Shown here: positions 1 through 7,933 of the stretch, piece by piece
Position numbering within the stretch: position 1 is the stretch's first letter
How the letters are laid out: every line of letters begins with the position of its first letter
DNA from: an uncultured Pseudomonadales bacterium
GTDB taxonomy: Bacteria; Pseudomonadota; Gammaproteobacteria; Pseudomonadales; Porticoccaceae
Length of the DNA stretch: 64,000 bases
Direction of reading: 5' to 3'
NCBI GenBank assembly: GCA_943788875.1
Contig: CALSSA010000009.1
Coordinates: forward strand, 62,001 to 126,000
Made by a program: the position numbers and the translations under genes
The notes under the pieces: model-generated
Seen by the model: the letters and a program-made list of their open reading frames with translations, nothing else
What the model was told of the DNA's origin: nothing
Database searches by the model: none

Positions 1-1
1 A

Positions 2-472
2 GCACCTAGAGAGAAATTGTGGAACACCGCTATGTATGGGCTTAAAAAAGAGCCGCTATTTGGAATTGGTTTTGGTAACTACAGCATTATAAATCCAGAG
101 CAATTAAGTCGTTGGTATCCTGATGAAGAATTCACCGATAGCAGGCAGTTTTTTTACTCTTCCCATACCCACAATAGATTTCTAAATTCTGCGGTTGAAG
201 GGGGTGTGTTTGGTTTGGCTGGCCTGATGTTGCTATTGCTGGGAGTGGCTGTCTGCCTCTGGCGCAGTAGGCAATTTATACTAGATAAAAGCTCAGCCGC
301 CGTATTCTGGGTGGTGCCTGCAAGTACGCTGGCGACTGTTGTTGTTATAGGGCTGGTCAATACCACGATTCATCATGAACATGGTTTGCTAACCATGATG
401 CTGTTTGGCTTATCCTTTAATTACTTAAATCGCCTGGCGTCATCTCAGACTCCAGAGTCAACTGTCGCCTAG
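2..472 (+). CDS. O-antigen ligase/polymerase family membrane protein, C-terminal part (partial)
   Basis: The reading frame is open from the first bases of the window, so only the last 156 or so residues are seen and the true start lies upstream. The visible part has the LFGIGFGNY turn typical of the large periplasmic loop of WaaL/Wzy-type proteins, then SSHTHNRFLNSAVEGG, where the histidine and arginine match the catalytic loop of that family. At least two hydrophobic segments follow (GLAGLMLLLLGVAVCL and a stretch around VVPASTLATVVVIGLV). These proteins join or polymerise lipid-linked O-units in the inner membrane. The heptose/LPS genes nearby fit this. Ligase cannot be told from polymerase here. 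Confidence 0.75.
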   Translation, partial: APREKLWNTAMYGLKKEPLFGIGFGNYSIINPEQLSRWYPDEEFTDSRQFFYSSHTHNRFLNSAVEGGVFGLAGLMLLLLGVAVCLWRSRQFILDKSSAAVFWVVPASTLATVVVIGLVNTTIHHEHGLLTMMLFGLSFNYLNRLASSQTPESTVA

Positions 473-478
473 CCATCA

Positions 479-1687
479 ATGGTTGAGTTAAAGGCGGACA
501 TTGTTGTTATAGGTGCGGGTATAGCAGGCCTGTGGTTGCACCGTAGGCTTAATGATTTGGGCTATTACACAATCTTGCTCGATAGAGCCGGGTTGGGGGG
601 AGGGCAAACCCTAAGCTCTCAGGGCATTATCCATGGTGGCAGCAAGTATACATTGTCGGGAATGATATCCGCCTCGGCCTCGGCTATTGCTGCTATGCCA
701 GACCGCTGGAGGCGATGCTTGGTGGCAGAGGGAGAGATAGATCTTTCAAAAGTGCGCGTACTTAGCCCTAATCAGTTTATGTGGTCTACGGATACTTTAT
801 CCTCAAAGCTCACTTCTTTCTTTGGCAGTAAAGCTGTCAATGGTAAAATCCAGCAGCTCAGCCCTGAGCACTATCCGCTGGCATTTCAGTCTGAACAATT
901 TAATGGCCGCCTCTATAGATTAAATGAAGCTGTTGTCGATGTGCCTTCTCTGGTGGAGCAGCTGTCCAGCAAATGGCGACAGCGTATTTTGCAACTGCCT
1001 GAGAACAGCCAATTTGAGCAAGATAGCCAAGGTCGTGTGGCCAGTGTAAAGATGGCCGATAAGCTGCAGATAGTCGCGTCACAGTTTGTGTTGAGCAGTG
1101 GTGAAGGTAATGAGTCTCTGTTGGCGAAGCTATCGTTGGATAAACCCAGAATGCAGCGTCGCCCACTGCATATGATTTTAGCCAAGGGTAAAAACCTTCC
1201 GCCAATCTATGCCCACTGTATTGGCGCCAGTGCCAAACCATTGGCCACGATAACAACTCATTATCATTCTGATGGTGAGCCAGTCTGGTATATAGGTGGC
1301 AAGCTGGCGGAAGAGGGCGTGGCTACTGAGGCTGAGGATCTGATTGCAGAGACTGAAAGTAGTCTTGCTAGATTGCTGCCATGGGTCGATCTGAGTCATG
1401 TTAGCTGGACGACTCATAAGGTTAATCGGGCGGAACCTGCGCAACACAATCTGCTGCGCCCGGATACGGCTTACGTTAACTCAGTGGGTAATGTTCATAT
1501 TGCTTGGCCGACTAAGCTGGCTCTGGCACCGGATCTAGTCGACCGATTTGAAACAAAACTGACTAAGCAGAATATTGAGCCAAATGAGGATTTGGATCAT
1601 AGGCGAATAGATCTGCAGATGCCGGCAGAATTTACTGCCACTCAGGCGGAAAATCTTTGGGAAAGGTCATTCCATGGAGTTCGCTAA
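479..1687 (+). CDS. FAD-dependent oxidoreductase (DAO-like fold)
   Basis: This 402-residue protein starts with a dinucleotide-binding beta-alpha-beta unit, with GAGIAG at residues 12-17 and an acidic residue at the end of the second strand (LLDRAG). The next conserved stretch, GGGQTLSSQGIIHGG, resembles the FAD-contact region of D-amino-acid oxidase, glycerol-3-phosphate dehydrogenase and L-2-hydroxyglutarate oxidase relatives. The substrate is not evident. It begins 6 bases after the ligase-like gene and its last 14 bases overlap the aldo/keto reductase, so the two are probably translationally coupled and act on related metabolites. It has no signal peptide and is probably cytoplasmic. The fold is well supported; the reaction is not. 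Confidence 0.8.
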   Translation: MVELKADIVVIGAGIAGLWLHRRLNDLGYYTILLDRAGLGGGQTLSSQGIIHGGSKYTLSGMISASASAIAAMPDRWRRCLVAEGEIDLSKVRVLSPNQFMWSTDTLSSKLTSFFGSKAVNGKIQQLSPEHYPLAFQSEQFNGRLYRLNEAVVDVPSLVEQLSSKWRQRILQLPENSQFEQDSQGRVASVKMADKLQIVASQFVLSSGEGNESLLAKLSLDKPRMQRRPLHMILAKGKNLPPIYAHCIGASAKPLATITTHYHSDGEPVWYIGGKLAEEGVATEAEDLIAETESSLARLLPWVDLSHVSWTTHKVNRAEPAQHNLLRPDTAYVNSVGNVHIAWPTKLALAPDLVDRFETKLTKQNIEPNEDLDHRRIDLQMPAEFTATQAENLWERSFHGVR

Positions 1688-2480
1688 GCTAGGTAATACT
1701 GGACTCGACGTTAGCGTGCTGGGGCTGGGTACTGTCAAGTTTGGTCGTGATCTGGGGGTTAAATACCCCACCCCATTTGCTATTCCTGATGATCGACAGC
1801 TGCTTAATATTCTTAATTGCGCGGCGGATATAGGTATTAATCTGCTGGACACCGCGCCAGCCTATGGCGCCAGTGAACAGCGTTTGGGGCAGTTACTCAA
1901 GAAAACATCTGCCCCTTGGCTGGTCGCTACTAAGGTGGGTGAGATCTTTGACCCAAGTACTGGGCTGTCCAGTTATAACTATAATCCAGAGTTTATAAGA
2001 GCTTCTGTTGAGAACAGTCTGAAGCTGCTGGGGCTTGAGCAGCTGGATATAGTGCTGCTGCATTCGAATGGTGAGGACGAGGATATTATTCAAAACTACG
2101 GCGGTCTGGAATTCCTTGCCGAACTTAAAAAAGAGGGGCTGATAAGGGCAACAGGTATGTCAACTAAGACCGTTGCCGGGGGTATTCTGGCCGCATCTCA
2201 GTCTGATGTGGTGATGGTGACCCATAATCTGGATTACAGAGATGAAGTCGCTGTGATTGATTATGCTGAGGAGAAGGGGGTTGGAGTTTTTATTAAGAAG
2301 GCTCTATCCAGTGGCAATGCACTGCTGGGGGATAATCAGGCAGACCCTGTGCAGCAGAGTTTTGATTGTATTTACCAGCATAGAGGTGTTAGTAGTATTA
2401 TTCTGGGGTCAATAAATCCAGCTCATATTGCCGACAACGCGAAGAAGGCTATCGCCAGTTATCGAAATAGTCGCCTGTAA
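1674..2480 (+). CDS. Aldo/keto reductase family oxidoreductase
   Basis: The 268-residue protein has the four expected catalytic positions of the aldo/keto reductase barrel: Asp59 and Tyr64 in LLDTAPAYG, Lys87 in VATKVGE and His130 in VLLHSNG. The C-terminal IILGSINPAHIADN matches the usual NADPH-adenine binding end. These enzymes reduce aldehydes, ketones or sugars with NAD(P)H. The start codon lies within the end of the FAD oxidoreductase gene (14-base overlap), implying coupled expression. Its stop abuts the stop of the convergent hldE gene with no spacer. A role in sugar modification for surface polysaccharide is an inference from the neighbours. Confidence 0.85.
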   Translation: MEFAKLGNTGLDVSVLGLGTVKFGRDLGVKYPTPFAIPDDRQLLNILNCAADIGINLLDTAPAYGASEQRLGQLLKKTSAPWLVATKVGEIFDPSTGLSSYNYNPEFIRASVENSLKLLGLEQLDIVLLHSNGEDEDIIQNYGGLEFLAELKKEGLIRATGMSTKTVAGGILAASQSDVVMVTHNLDYRDEVAVIDYAEEKGVGVFIKKALSSGNALLGDNQADPVQQSFDCIYQHRGVSSIILGSINPAHIADNAKKAIASYRNSRL

Positions 2481-3896
2481 TCAGCTTTGAGCTTTACTGA
2501 TAATGTCAGTGGTTGAACAGTCTGACACCATAGACATAACCCGCACCTCACCGCCGTAACCCTCCACGATCTCTCTGCCCACCACCTGCTCTTCAGTGTA
2601 ATCGCCACCTTTAACCAGGATGGAAGGTTGTAGCTGAGCTATTAACTGCTCAGGTGTGTCTCCATCAAAACAGGACACCCAGCTAACACTTTGCAACCCC
2701 TCAAGAACCGCCAGGCGGCGTTCAAGGCTGTTGATCGGCCTGCCTTCACCTTTGATTCTGGTGACAGATTCATCACTGTTAATGGCGACGATAAGTCGAT
2801 CCCCCAGCGCTCTGGCCTGTTGCAGATAGGCGACATGTCCAGCGTGGAGAATGTCAAAGCAGCCGTTGGTAAATACTACTTTCTCACCATTTTTTTTGGC
2901 CAGTTCTACGGCCAGACAAAGCTGCTCCACACTGAGCGCCCCATGGTTCTGCTGAGCATTTAAAAATGCCAGTTCCAGCTCTGGAGCTGTAATAGCATTG
3001 GTGCCTATTTTGCCGACAACATTGCTGGCGGCAATATTGGCCAGAGTGACTGCAGTTTCTAGATCGGTTCCGGCGGCAAGCGAGGCGGCCAATGTAGCGA
3101 TTACTGTGTCGCCAGCACCGGTGACATCTGCCACTTCTTTGCTCAGGGCGGGCAGGTGAAATGGGTCCTGATCAGGGCGAAATAAAGTCATCCCCTTGTC
3201 GCTGCGAGTGACTAGCAGGCTGCCAATATTTAGCTGCTTGATCAGCTGGTGAGCTTTGATCACCATTTCCTGTTCCGAGTTGACCGGCCCTACAATATCT
3301 ATAAATTCTGTCATATTAGGGGTTAGCAGGGCGGCACCAGAGTAGCGGCTAAAATCGCTTCCCTTGGGATCGGCGACTACGGGGATATTATTTTTGGCGG
3401 CATAGTTGATTACTGCCTGGCAGTTGCTCAATGTGCCTTTGTTGTAATCCGACAGTATAATAATATCGGCACCGATAAGGTTTTTCTGGGCGCGAGCCCA
3501 GAGGGGAGGCCAGTCGTTGTCACTAAAGATTGACTCAAAATCCATACGCAAGAATTGCTGCTTGCCGCCCATGATTCTTGATTTTACCGTGGTAGGGGTG
3601 GTAGATCGATATAACTCACAGATAACGTTGATTGAAGCGAGCTGAGCCAGCAGCTGGTCGGCGTCGGCGTCGTCGCCAACCAGGCCAGATAGGCTGGTAG
3701 TGGCCCCCAGTGATACCAGATTGACGGCAACATTGGCTGCACCACCTGGGGAGCATTCCTGACGATTGATCTGCACTACCGGGACCGGCGCTTCTGGTGA
3801 AATACGAGTAACATCACCATAGAAATAACGATCCAACATAATATCACCAATCACCGCGACTCTTGCGGCATGGTAATCGGGGAAAACATTATGCAT
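2481..3896 (-). CDS. hldE: Bifunctional heptose 7-phosphate kinase / heptose 1-phosphate adenylyltransferase HldE
   Basis: This protein of 471 residues, close to the E. coli length, carries both domains. The N-terminal ribokinase-like kinase has GGAANVAVNL at residues 51-60 and VTGAGDT at 258-264, with the catalytic Asp near 263. The C-terminal nucleotidyltransferase has TNGCFDILHAGH, with the HxGH site at 350-353. It phosphorylates D-glycero-D-manno-heptose 7-phosphate at C1 and, after GmhB removes the 7-phosphate, forms ADP-heptose for LPS inner core. It is the last gene of the minus-strand operon gmhA-gmhB-epimerase-oxygenase-waaC-hldE, 14 bases after waaC. No good Shine-Dalgarno precedes its ATG, which suggests coupling to waaC translation. 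Confidence 0.97.
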   Translation of the reverse strand: MHNVFPDYHAARVAVIGDIMLDRYFYGDVTRISPEAPVPVVQINRQECSPGGAANVAVNLVSLGATTSLSGLVGDDADADQLLAQLASINVICELYRSTTPTTVKSRIMGGKQQFLRMDFESIFSDNDWPPLWARAQKNLIGADIIILSDYNKGTLSNCQAVINYAAKNNIPVVADPKGSDFSRYSGAALLTPNMTEFIDIVGPVNSEQEMVIKAHQLIKQLNIGSLLVTRSDKGMTLFRPDQDPFHLPALSKEVADVTGAGDTVIATLAASLAAGTDLETAVTLANIAASNVVGKIGTNAITAPELELAFLNAQQNHGALSVEQLCLAVELAKKNGEKVVFTNGCFDILHAGHVAYLQQARALGDRLIVAINSDESVTRIKGEGRPINSLERRLAVLEGLQSVSWVSCFDGDTPEQLIAQLQPSILVKGGDYTEEQVVGREIVEGYGGEVRVMSMVSDCSTTDIISKAQS

Positions 3897-3910
3897 AAAT
3901 TGAGTACCCG

Positions 3911-4894
3911 TTATTGCTCGGTTAGCAAAGGTAAAAATTCTTCCCAGACCCTGTCTACAGAGATATCTGCCATGCTGCCATTATCTATGTCTTGAGCTGC
4001 GACTAAATGCTGTTGATTGCTGCCTACAGTACCAATTAAGTTGGTATCAGTCACGGCATACAATGTGATTGCTGGTGTCGCGGCGACTGCAGCGAGGTGG
4101 GCCAGGCCTGTATCGCTGCAAAGCATTGCTGTGGCTCCGAATATAATTGCGGCTATATCATTTAAGCTGGTCTTGGCCAGAGCTATTGCTGCACTGCATC
4201 CCTCTGCTATTTGCTGGGCCCGCTTAAACTCTTTGTCACTGCCACTCGGCAGCACAACTGTATAGCCTAATTCCGCCGCTCGTTGACTAACGGTCTGCCA
4301 GTACTCGATAGGCCAGAGTTTGGACTCCCAGCTGGCATTGTGCACAAAAACTACATATTTGTTCTCGGGTTTTAGATCCGGGCTGGCAAACTGCGCAAAG
4401 TTTACATTGTAATCTGGCGCTGTTGTTGGCTGTTCATAACCCAATATCTCAGCAAACAACTCTCTCTGCCGTGTTATGGCATGCTGGCTCACTGAGATTG
4501 GGTATTGATGTTTGTAGCTCAAGTAGGCTGGCTTTTCGCGGCATGACGGGCGATCGTATCCGGAAACTGGGCCGCGGCGAAGCATCGACACCAGAGCGCT
4601 TTTTAAATTGCTCTGGAGATCAATCACCAGATCATAGTCCCTGTGGTTAAGCTGCTTATAAAAGCCTCTGAACTCACCATTAGTCCAAGCGGCTGTGAGG
4701 TTTTTCTTCCAGCGGCGGTGGGCGCTGACAATCAGGTTGTCCACGGCCGGATGCCATTTTGGCACTTCGGCAAAGTTCTCATCCACTACCCAGTCAAAGC
4801 TGATGCCTGGGATATGTTTAACCGCATCAGTCAGTGCTGGCAGGGCATGCATAAGATCGCCCATGGAACTCAGTTTTATAATGAGTACGCGCAT
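3911..4894 (-). CDS. waaC: Lipopolysaccharide heptosyltransferase I
   Basis: The 327-residue protein begins with MRVLIIKLSSMGDLMHALPALTDA, a near-standard start of WaaC with the SSMGD acceptor-side loop, followed by WVVDENFAEVPKWHPAV, also characteristic of heptosyltransferase I. The C-terminal half has the GT9 donor-binding features CSDTGLAHLAA and FVHNASWESKLWP. The enzyme transfers the first L-glycero-D-manno-heptose from ADP-heptose to Kdo2-lipid A at the cytoplasmic face of the inner membrane. It sits directly before hldE, so donor synthesis and transfer are in one operon. The 2OG/Fe(II) oxygenase ends only 5 bases upstream of its start. Confidence 0.95.
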   Translation of the reverse strand: MRVLIIKLSSMGDLMHALPALTDAVKHIPGISFDWVVDENFAEVPKWHPAVDNLIVSAHRRWKKNLTAAWTNGEFRGFYKQLNHRDYDLVIDLQSNLKSALVSMLRRGPVSGYDRPSCREKPAYLSYKHQYPISVSQHAITRQRELFAEILGYEQPTTAPDYNVNFAQFASPDLKPENKYVVFVHNASWESKLWPIEYWQTVSQRAAELGYTVVLPSGSDKEFKRAQQIAEGCSAAIALAKTSLNDIAAIIFGATAMLCSDTGLAHLAAVAATPAITLYAVTDTNLIGTVGSNQQHLVAAQDIDNGSMADISVDRVWEEFLPLLTEQ

Positions 4895-4899
4895 ATTCG

Positions 4900-5535
4900 T
4901 TATAGGCTAGTGAAAGGTTTGAGGAGTTTTTTGAAAAAAGCACTGACTCTATGACGTACGATATGTTGCCTGCTATATTTAGCGTCTGTGAGGTAGTTGA
5001 TTTGCAGTGATTGTCGCTGCCCCTCGAATGGCTGAAAGCCATGCCAGCAATTGTCAGTAACCTTAAAGGCAACCATCTGGCCGATGGCTGCTGAAAATTC
5101 GGTGTCACAATCATTAACATCGTTCGAATTCAATATTCGCAAACGACCTTCTGCATGCTCCCAGCCATCATTAAAATACAGCAAAACGGTGACAAGTTTA
5201 GTTTTGGAGTCAGTGTGTGATTTTCCATCCCGTAGGCGCGAGTTTCCGCGAGCTGTGACCAAAATTGGTTTGTCGGTGAGGTCTGCATCTAGTTTCTTTG
5301 CTATCAGGGCGCGAAATCTGTCGCTCTCGATTTCGTTGATAAGTCCATCAAGAGTAGCTGAAAGCGCGATATCATCGAGAGAAAAACTGCCGCCACTGGA
5401 AATGTCGGGAAAGTTGCCCAGTATCTCTCTGTGGCAGGAAATATTCAGCGCATTATCAAGGCCAAAGAAAGGAAATGGCTGCTGGTTGACGCTCACCCTC
5501 TCTATAGCCGTATAATTAAAAAACTGATTTGCCAT
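4900..5535 (-). CDS. 2-oxoglutarate/Fe(II)-dependent oxygenase (prolyl-4-hydroxylase-like fold)
   Basis: The 211-residue protein shows the iron ligand triad HTD at residues 107-109 and His165 in NCWHGF. Arg174 in GQRQSLQINYL is placed to bind the 2-oxoglutarate carboxylate. The order and spacing match the 2OG-FeII_Oxy_3 group (P4H-like), not the LpxO family. The C-terminal RHRVSAFFKKLLKPFTSL is basic and amphipathic, which could give membrane contact. The gene lies between the nucleotide-sugar epimerase and waaC inside the heptose operon. Hydroxylation of an LPS core or O-unit sugar is therefore an attractive inference, but the sequence does not show the substrate. Confidence 0.85.
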   Translation of the reverse strand: MANQFFNYTAIERVSVNQQPFPFFGLDNALNISCHREILGNFPDISSGGSFSLDDIALSATLDGLINEIESDRFRALIAKKLDADLTDKPILVTARGNSRLRDGKSHTDSKTKLVTVLLYFNDGWEHAEGRLRILNSNDVNDCDTEFSAAIGQMVAFKVTDNCWHGFQPFEGQRQSLQINYLTDAKYSRQHIVRHRVSAFFKKLLKPFTSL

Positions 5536-5550
5536 CTATGCCGTCCCTGT

Positions 5551-6579
5551 TTAAACCTGATAATAACCGCGATACCATTCGATAAAACGATCTATACCAT
5601 TATACATAGTTATCGCAGGTTTGTAGCCAATGTCCGCTGCCAATTCCTGAGTATCAGCGACCGTTTCGGCAAGATCCCCTGGTTGCAGCGGCAGCATTTC
5701 CGTCTGCGCTGGCTTACCCAAGGCTGTTTCGAGGGCACCAATATAGTCCATCAATGGCACCGGATTACTGCAGCCGACATTATATATCTTCCACGGCGCT
5801 TTACTACTGCTTGGATCAGGTTTGATACCTGACCAATGCGGATTTCCCTGAGCATTAACATCCAGTACTCGAACAATCGCCTCTACAATATCATCAATAT
5901 AGGTGAAGTCTCTGCGATGATTGCCATAGTTAAACACCTTTAATGGTTTACCACTAAGGATGGCATCAGTAAATAAAAATGGTGACATATCTGGCCGGCC
6001 CCATGGACCATAGACGGTAAAAAACCTAAGGCCGGTGGTAGGCAGTTGATAGAGATGACTATAGGTATGTGCCATTAACTCATTGGCTTTTTTGGTGGCT
6101 GCATAGAGTGATAGCGGGTGGTCAACATTGTCTTTTACTGAGAATGGCGTGGCTTCATTCGCGCCGTATACTGAGCTTGATGAAGCGTAGACCAGATGCT
6201 GAATCTGATTTTGGCGGCAAGCTTCAAGAATATTAGTGTAGCCGACAATATTACTGTCAATGTAGGCGCGGGGGGCCTCTAGTGAATAGCGCACACCGGC
6301 CTGAGCCGCTAAATGTATAACTTTGTCAAAATTTTCCTGGGTAAAAAGCTGATCTATGGCAGCCTGATCGGAGATGTCTATCTGCTGAAAGGAAAAGGTT
6401 CCTCTGCTGGTTGAGTTAGCGCTGGCCTCAGCGATCCAGTCCAAGCGTGCATATTTTAAGCTGGTATCATAGTAATCATTGATATTATCTATACCAATGA
6501 CCTCATCACCTCTGGCTGCAAGGGCCAGGCTAACATGAGAGCCGATAAAGCCGGCCGCACCGGTGACTAACAGTTTCAT
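5551..6579 (-). CDS. NAD-dependent nucleotide-sugar epimerase, UDP-glucuronate 4-epimerase-like
   Basis: This is an extended short-chain dehydrogenase of 342 residues. It has the NAD-binding GAAGFIG at residues 7-13, a serine run at 133-136 (YASSSSVYG) and the catalytic Tyr159 and Lys163 in YAATKKANE. The early segment DNINDYYDTSLKYARL and the loop GPWGRPDMSPFLF are characteristic of the UDP-glucuronate 4-epimerase group (CapI/LpsL/WbpP-like). It most likely interconverts UDP-GlcA and UDP-GalA for LPS or O-unit synthesis. It is not HldD by motif, although it sits where an ADP-heptose 6-epimerase might be expected. The start has only a weak Shine-Dalgarno. Confidence 0.9.
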   Translation of the reverse strand: MKLLVTGAAGFIGSHVSLALAARGDEVIGIDNINDYYDTSLKYARLDWIAEASANSTSRGTFSFQQIDISDQAAIDQLFTQENFDKVIHLAAQAGVRYSLEAPRAYIDSNIVGYTNILEACRQNQIQHLVYASSSSVYGANEATPFSVKDNVDHPLSLYAATKKANELMAHTYSHLYQLPTTGLRFFTVYGPWGRPDMSPFLFTDAILSGKPLKVFNYGNHRRDFTYIDDIVEAIVRVLDVNAQGNPHWSGIKPDPSSSKAPWKIYNVGCSNPVPLMDYIGALETALGKPAQTEMLPLQPGDLAETVADTQELAADIGYKPAITMYNGIDRFIEWYRGYYQV

Positions 6580-6615
6580 TTGTACATTCTCAGTCGGTCT
6601 CTTAGTGTCATTAGC

Positions 6616-7125
6616 TTAAATAATGTCCCTTACACAGTCCAGAAGATTAGCATAGGTTGACTGGTTCTCTGCTGATTTGCCGAAGGCCTGTTTGAGCAAA
6701 TAGCTATTGGGAATACCAGCTGCAGTTGCAGCCTCGGTGTCCGATTGTTTGTCGCCGATCATAATAGATGCGGCAAAATCAATGTCGTGCTGGGCTGCTG
6801 CTTGCAGAAATAATCCAGGGGCAGGCTTACGGCAATCACACAGGGCCTCGGGAGCGTGGGGACAGTGATAGATGCCGGAGATCGCAACGCCTTGCTTTAA
6901 TAATTGTTGCTGATACCAGCTAGTTAACTGCTGATAATCCTGTTCTGAATAATAGTTGCGGCCTATGCCAGATTGATTGGTCACAATAATCAGGGCAAAA
7001 CCTTCCTGCTGAAGCAGTTTCAATGCTTTCGCGCAGCCGTCGGTAAAGATAAAGTTATCTCGCTGATAAACATAACCACTGTCAACATTGATCACGCCAT
7101 CTCGGTCGAGGAAAGCCACTTTCAT
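6616..7125 (-). CDS. gmhB: D-glycero-beta-D-manno-heptose 1,7-bisphosphate 7-phosphatase
   Basis: The 169-residue HAD-superfamily phosphatase has motif I FLDRDGVIN (nucleophile Asp7, acid/base Asp9), motif II IVTNQSG and motif IV MIGDKQSD. The insert YHCPHAPEALCDCRKPAPG holds the His/Cys zinc-binding loop seen in GmhB and histidinol-phosphatase relatives. It removes the 7-phosphate from heptose bisphosphate between the two HldE reactions. It starts 10 bases after gmhA stops, with an AAGG Shine-Dalgarno. Together with gmhA and hldE it gives all ADP-heptose steps except the final epimerase HldD. Confidence 0.95.
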   Translation of the reverse strand: MKVAFLDRDGVINVDSGYVYQRDNFIFTDGCAKALKLLQQEGFALIIVTNQSGIGRNYYSEQDYQQLTSWYQQQLLKQGVAISGIYHCPHAPEALCDCRKPAPGLFLQAAAQHDIDFAASIMIGDKQSDTEAATAAGIPNSYLLKQAFGKSAENQSTYANLLDCVRDII

Positions 7126-7135
7126 GATTTACCTT

Positions 7136-7720
7136 CTAGATTGACTCGCGATTAATACTCGCATCTACAAATGCACACAGCATATGCCCGATAAAGCTAT
7201 GCGCTTCTTGAACTCTAGGAGTGGATTGTGATGGAACAGCAATGCAGCTATCCACTAGGCTGGCTAGTGTACCACCAGTTTGGCCGGTCAGTGCCAGGGT
7301 ATAACAGCCCTTTGCTTGAGCCACTTTCATTGCTTCACAGATATTTTGGCTGTTGCCGCTGGTGGAGTAGCCCACTACCACATCCGAGGATTGAGCTAAG
7401 GCCTCTACTTGACGTGAAAATATTGATTCAAAGCCGTAGTCGTTGCCTACGGCTGTAAGGATCGATGTGTCTGTAGTTAGCGCAATTGCCGGCAAAGCTC
7501 TGCGTTCGCTGAGATATCTCCCGACTAATTCTGCAGCTATATGTTGCGCATCAGCGGCGCTGCCGCCATTGCCCATGAGCAATATCTTGCCGCCTTTATT
7601 AAGGCTTTCTAGCCATTTTTGACCAGCCGAACTCACAGCGGGTGCCAGCTCTCTGGCCATATTCATAACTTCAATGTGTTCGTCGAGCTGATTGAGGTAC
7701 AGGTCTGAAAAGTTAGCCAT
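7136..7720 (-). CDS. gmhA: Phosphoheptose isomerase (SIS domain)
   Basis: The 194-residue single SIS-domain protein has GNGGSAADAQHIAAEL at residues 50-65, with the phosphate-binding loop and His60, and VVVGYSTSGNSQNI as the second sugar-phosphate loop. It converts sedoheptulose 7-phosphate to D-glycero-D-manno-heptose 7-phosphate, the first committed LPS-heptose step. It leads the minus-strand operon and has a good Shine-Dalgarno (AAGGAA, 6 bases before ATG). DiaA, a DnaA-binding SIS paralogue, is similar in length and cannot be fully excluded, but the adjacent gmhB, waaC and hldE support GmhA. Confidence 0.88.
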   Translation of the reverse strand: MANFSDLYLNQLDEHIEVMNMARELAPAVSSAGQKWLESLNKGGKILLMGNGGSAADAQHIAAELVGRYLSERRALPAIALTTDTSILTAVGNDYGFESIFSRQVEALAQSSDVVVGYSTSGNSQNICEAMKVAQAKGCYTLALTGQTGGTLASLVDSCIAVPSQSTPRVQEAHSFIGHMLCAFVDASINRESI

Positions 7721-7933
7721 TCATATTCCTTATGCATAGAGCTTTGACTGGTGTTGAACATGCCTTCAGGGTTATTCTCAGTTAGAGAGTAATCATAGTT
7801 GAAGAAGTTTTAATAGGCTCAAAAAGCCGATGTTATTCAAGCACAAATTGGCTTATTAGGATAGCCAGGATGCTCATTATTACCGATAGTTGTGGCTTTG
7901 GCGTTTATATCAGCGGGATGAGGATTTATGCTT
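7721..7933. other. Intergenic region upstream of the heptose operon
   Basis: There are 213 bases between the start of gmhA and the end of the regulator gene, both on the minus strand. A short GGCT/AGCC hairpin at about 7816-7828, followed on the minus strand by TATTAAAA, could weakly terminate the regulator transcript. The gmhA promoter should lie here too, but I see no convincing -35/-10 pair and no credible small gene. Confidence 0.4.

Noticed and set aside
4900..5535. Naming the 2OG oxygenase lpxO
   Set aside because: LpxO belongs to the aspartyl/asparaginyl hydroxylase-like group; this protein has the P4H-like HTD...H...R layout and no LpxO-specific motif.
5551..6579. Assignment of the epimerase as HldD
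   Set aside because: The sequence has UDP-glucuronate 4-epimerase features (DNINDYYDTSLK, GPWGRPDMSPFLF) and lacks the HldD-type N-terminus.
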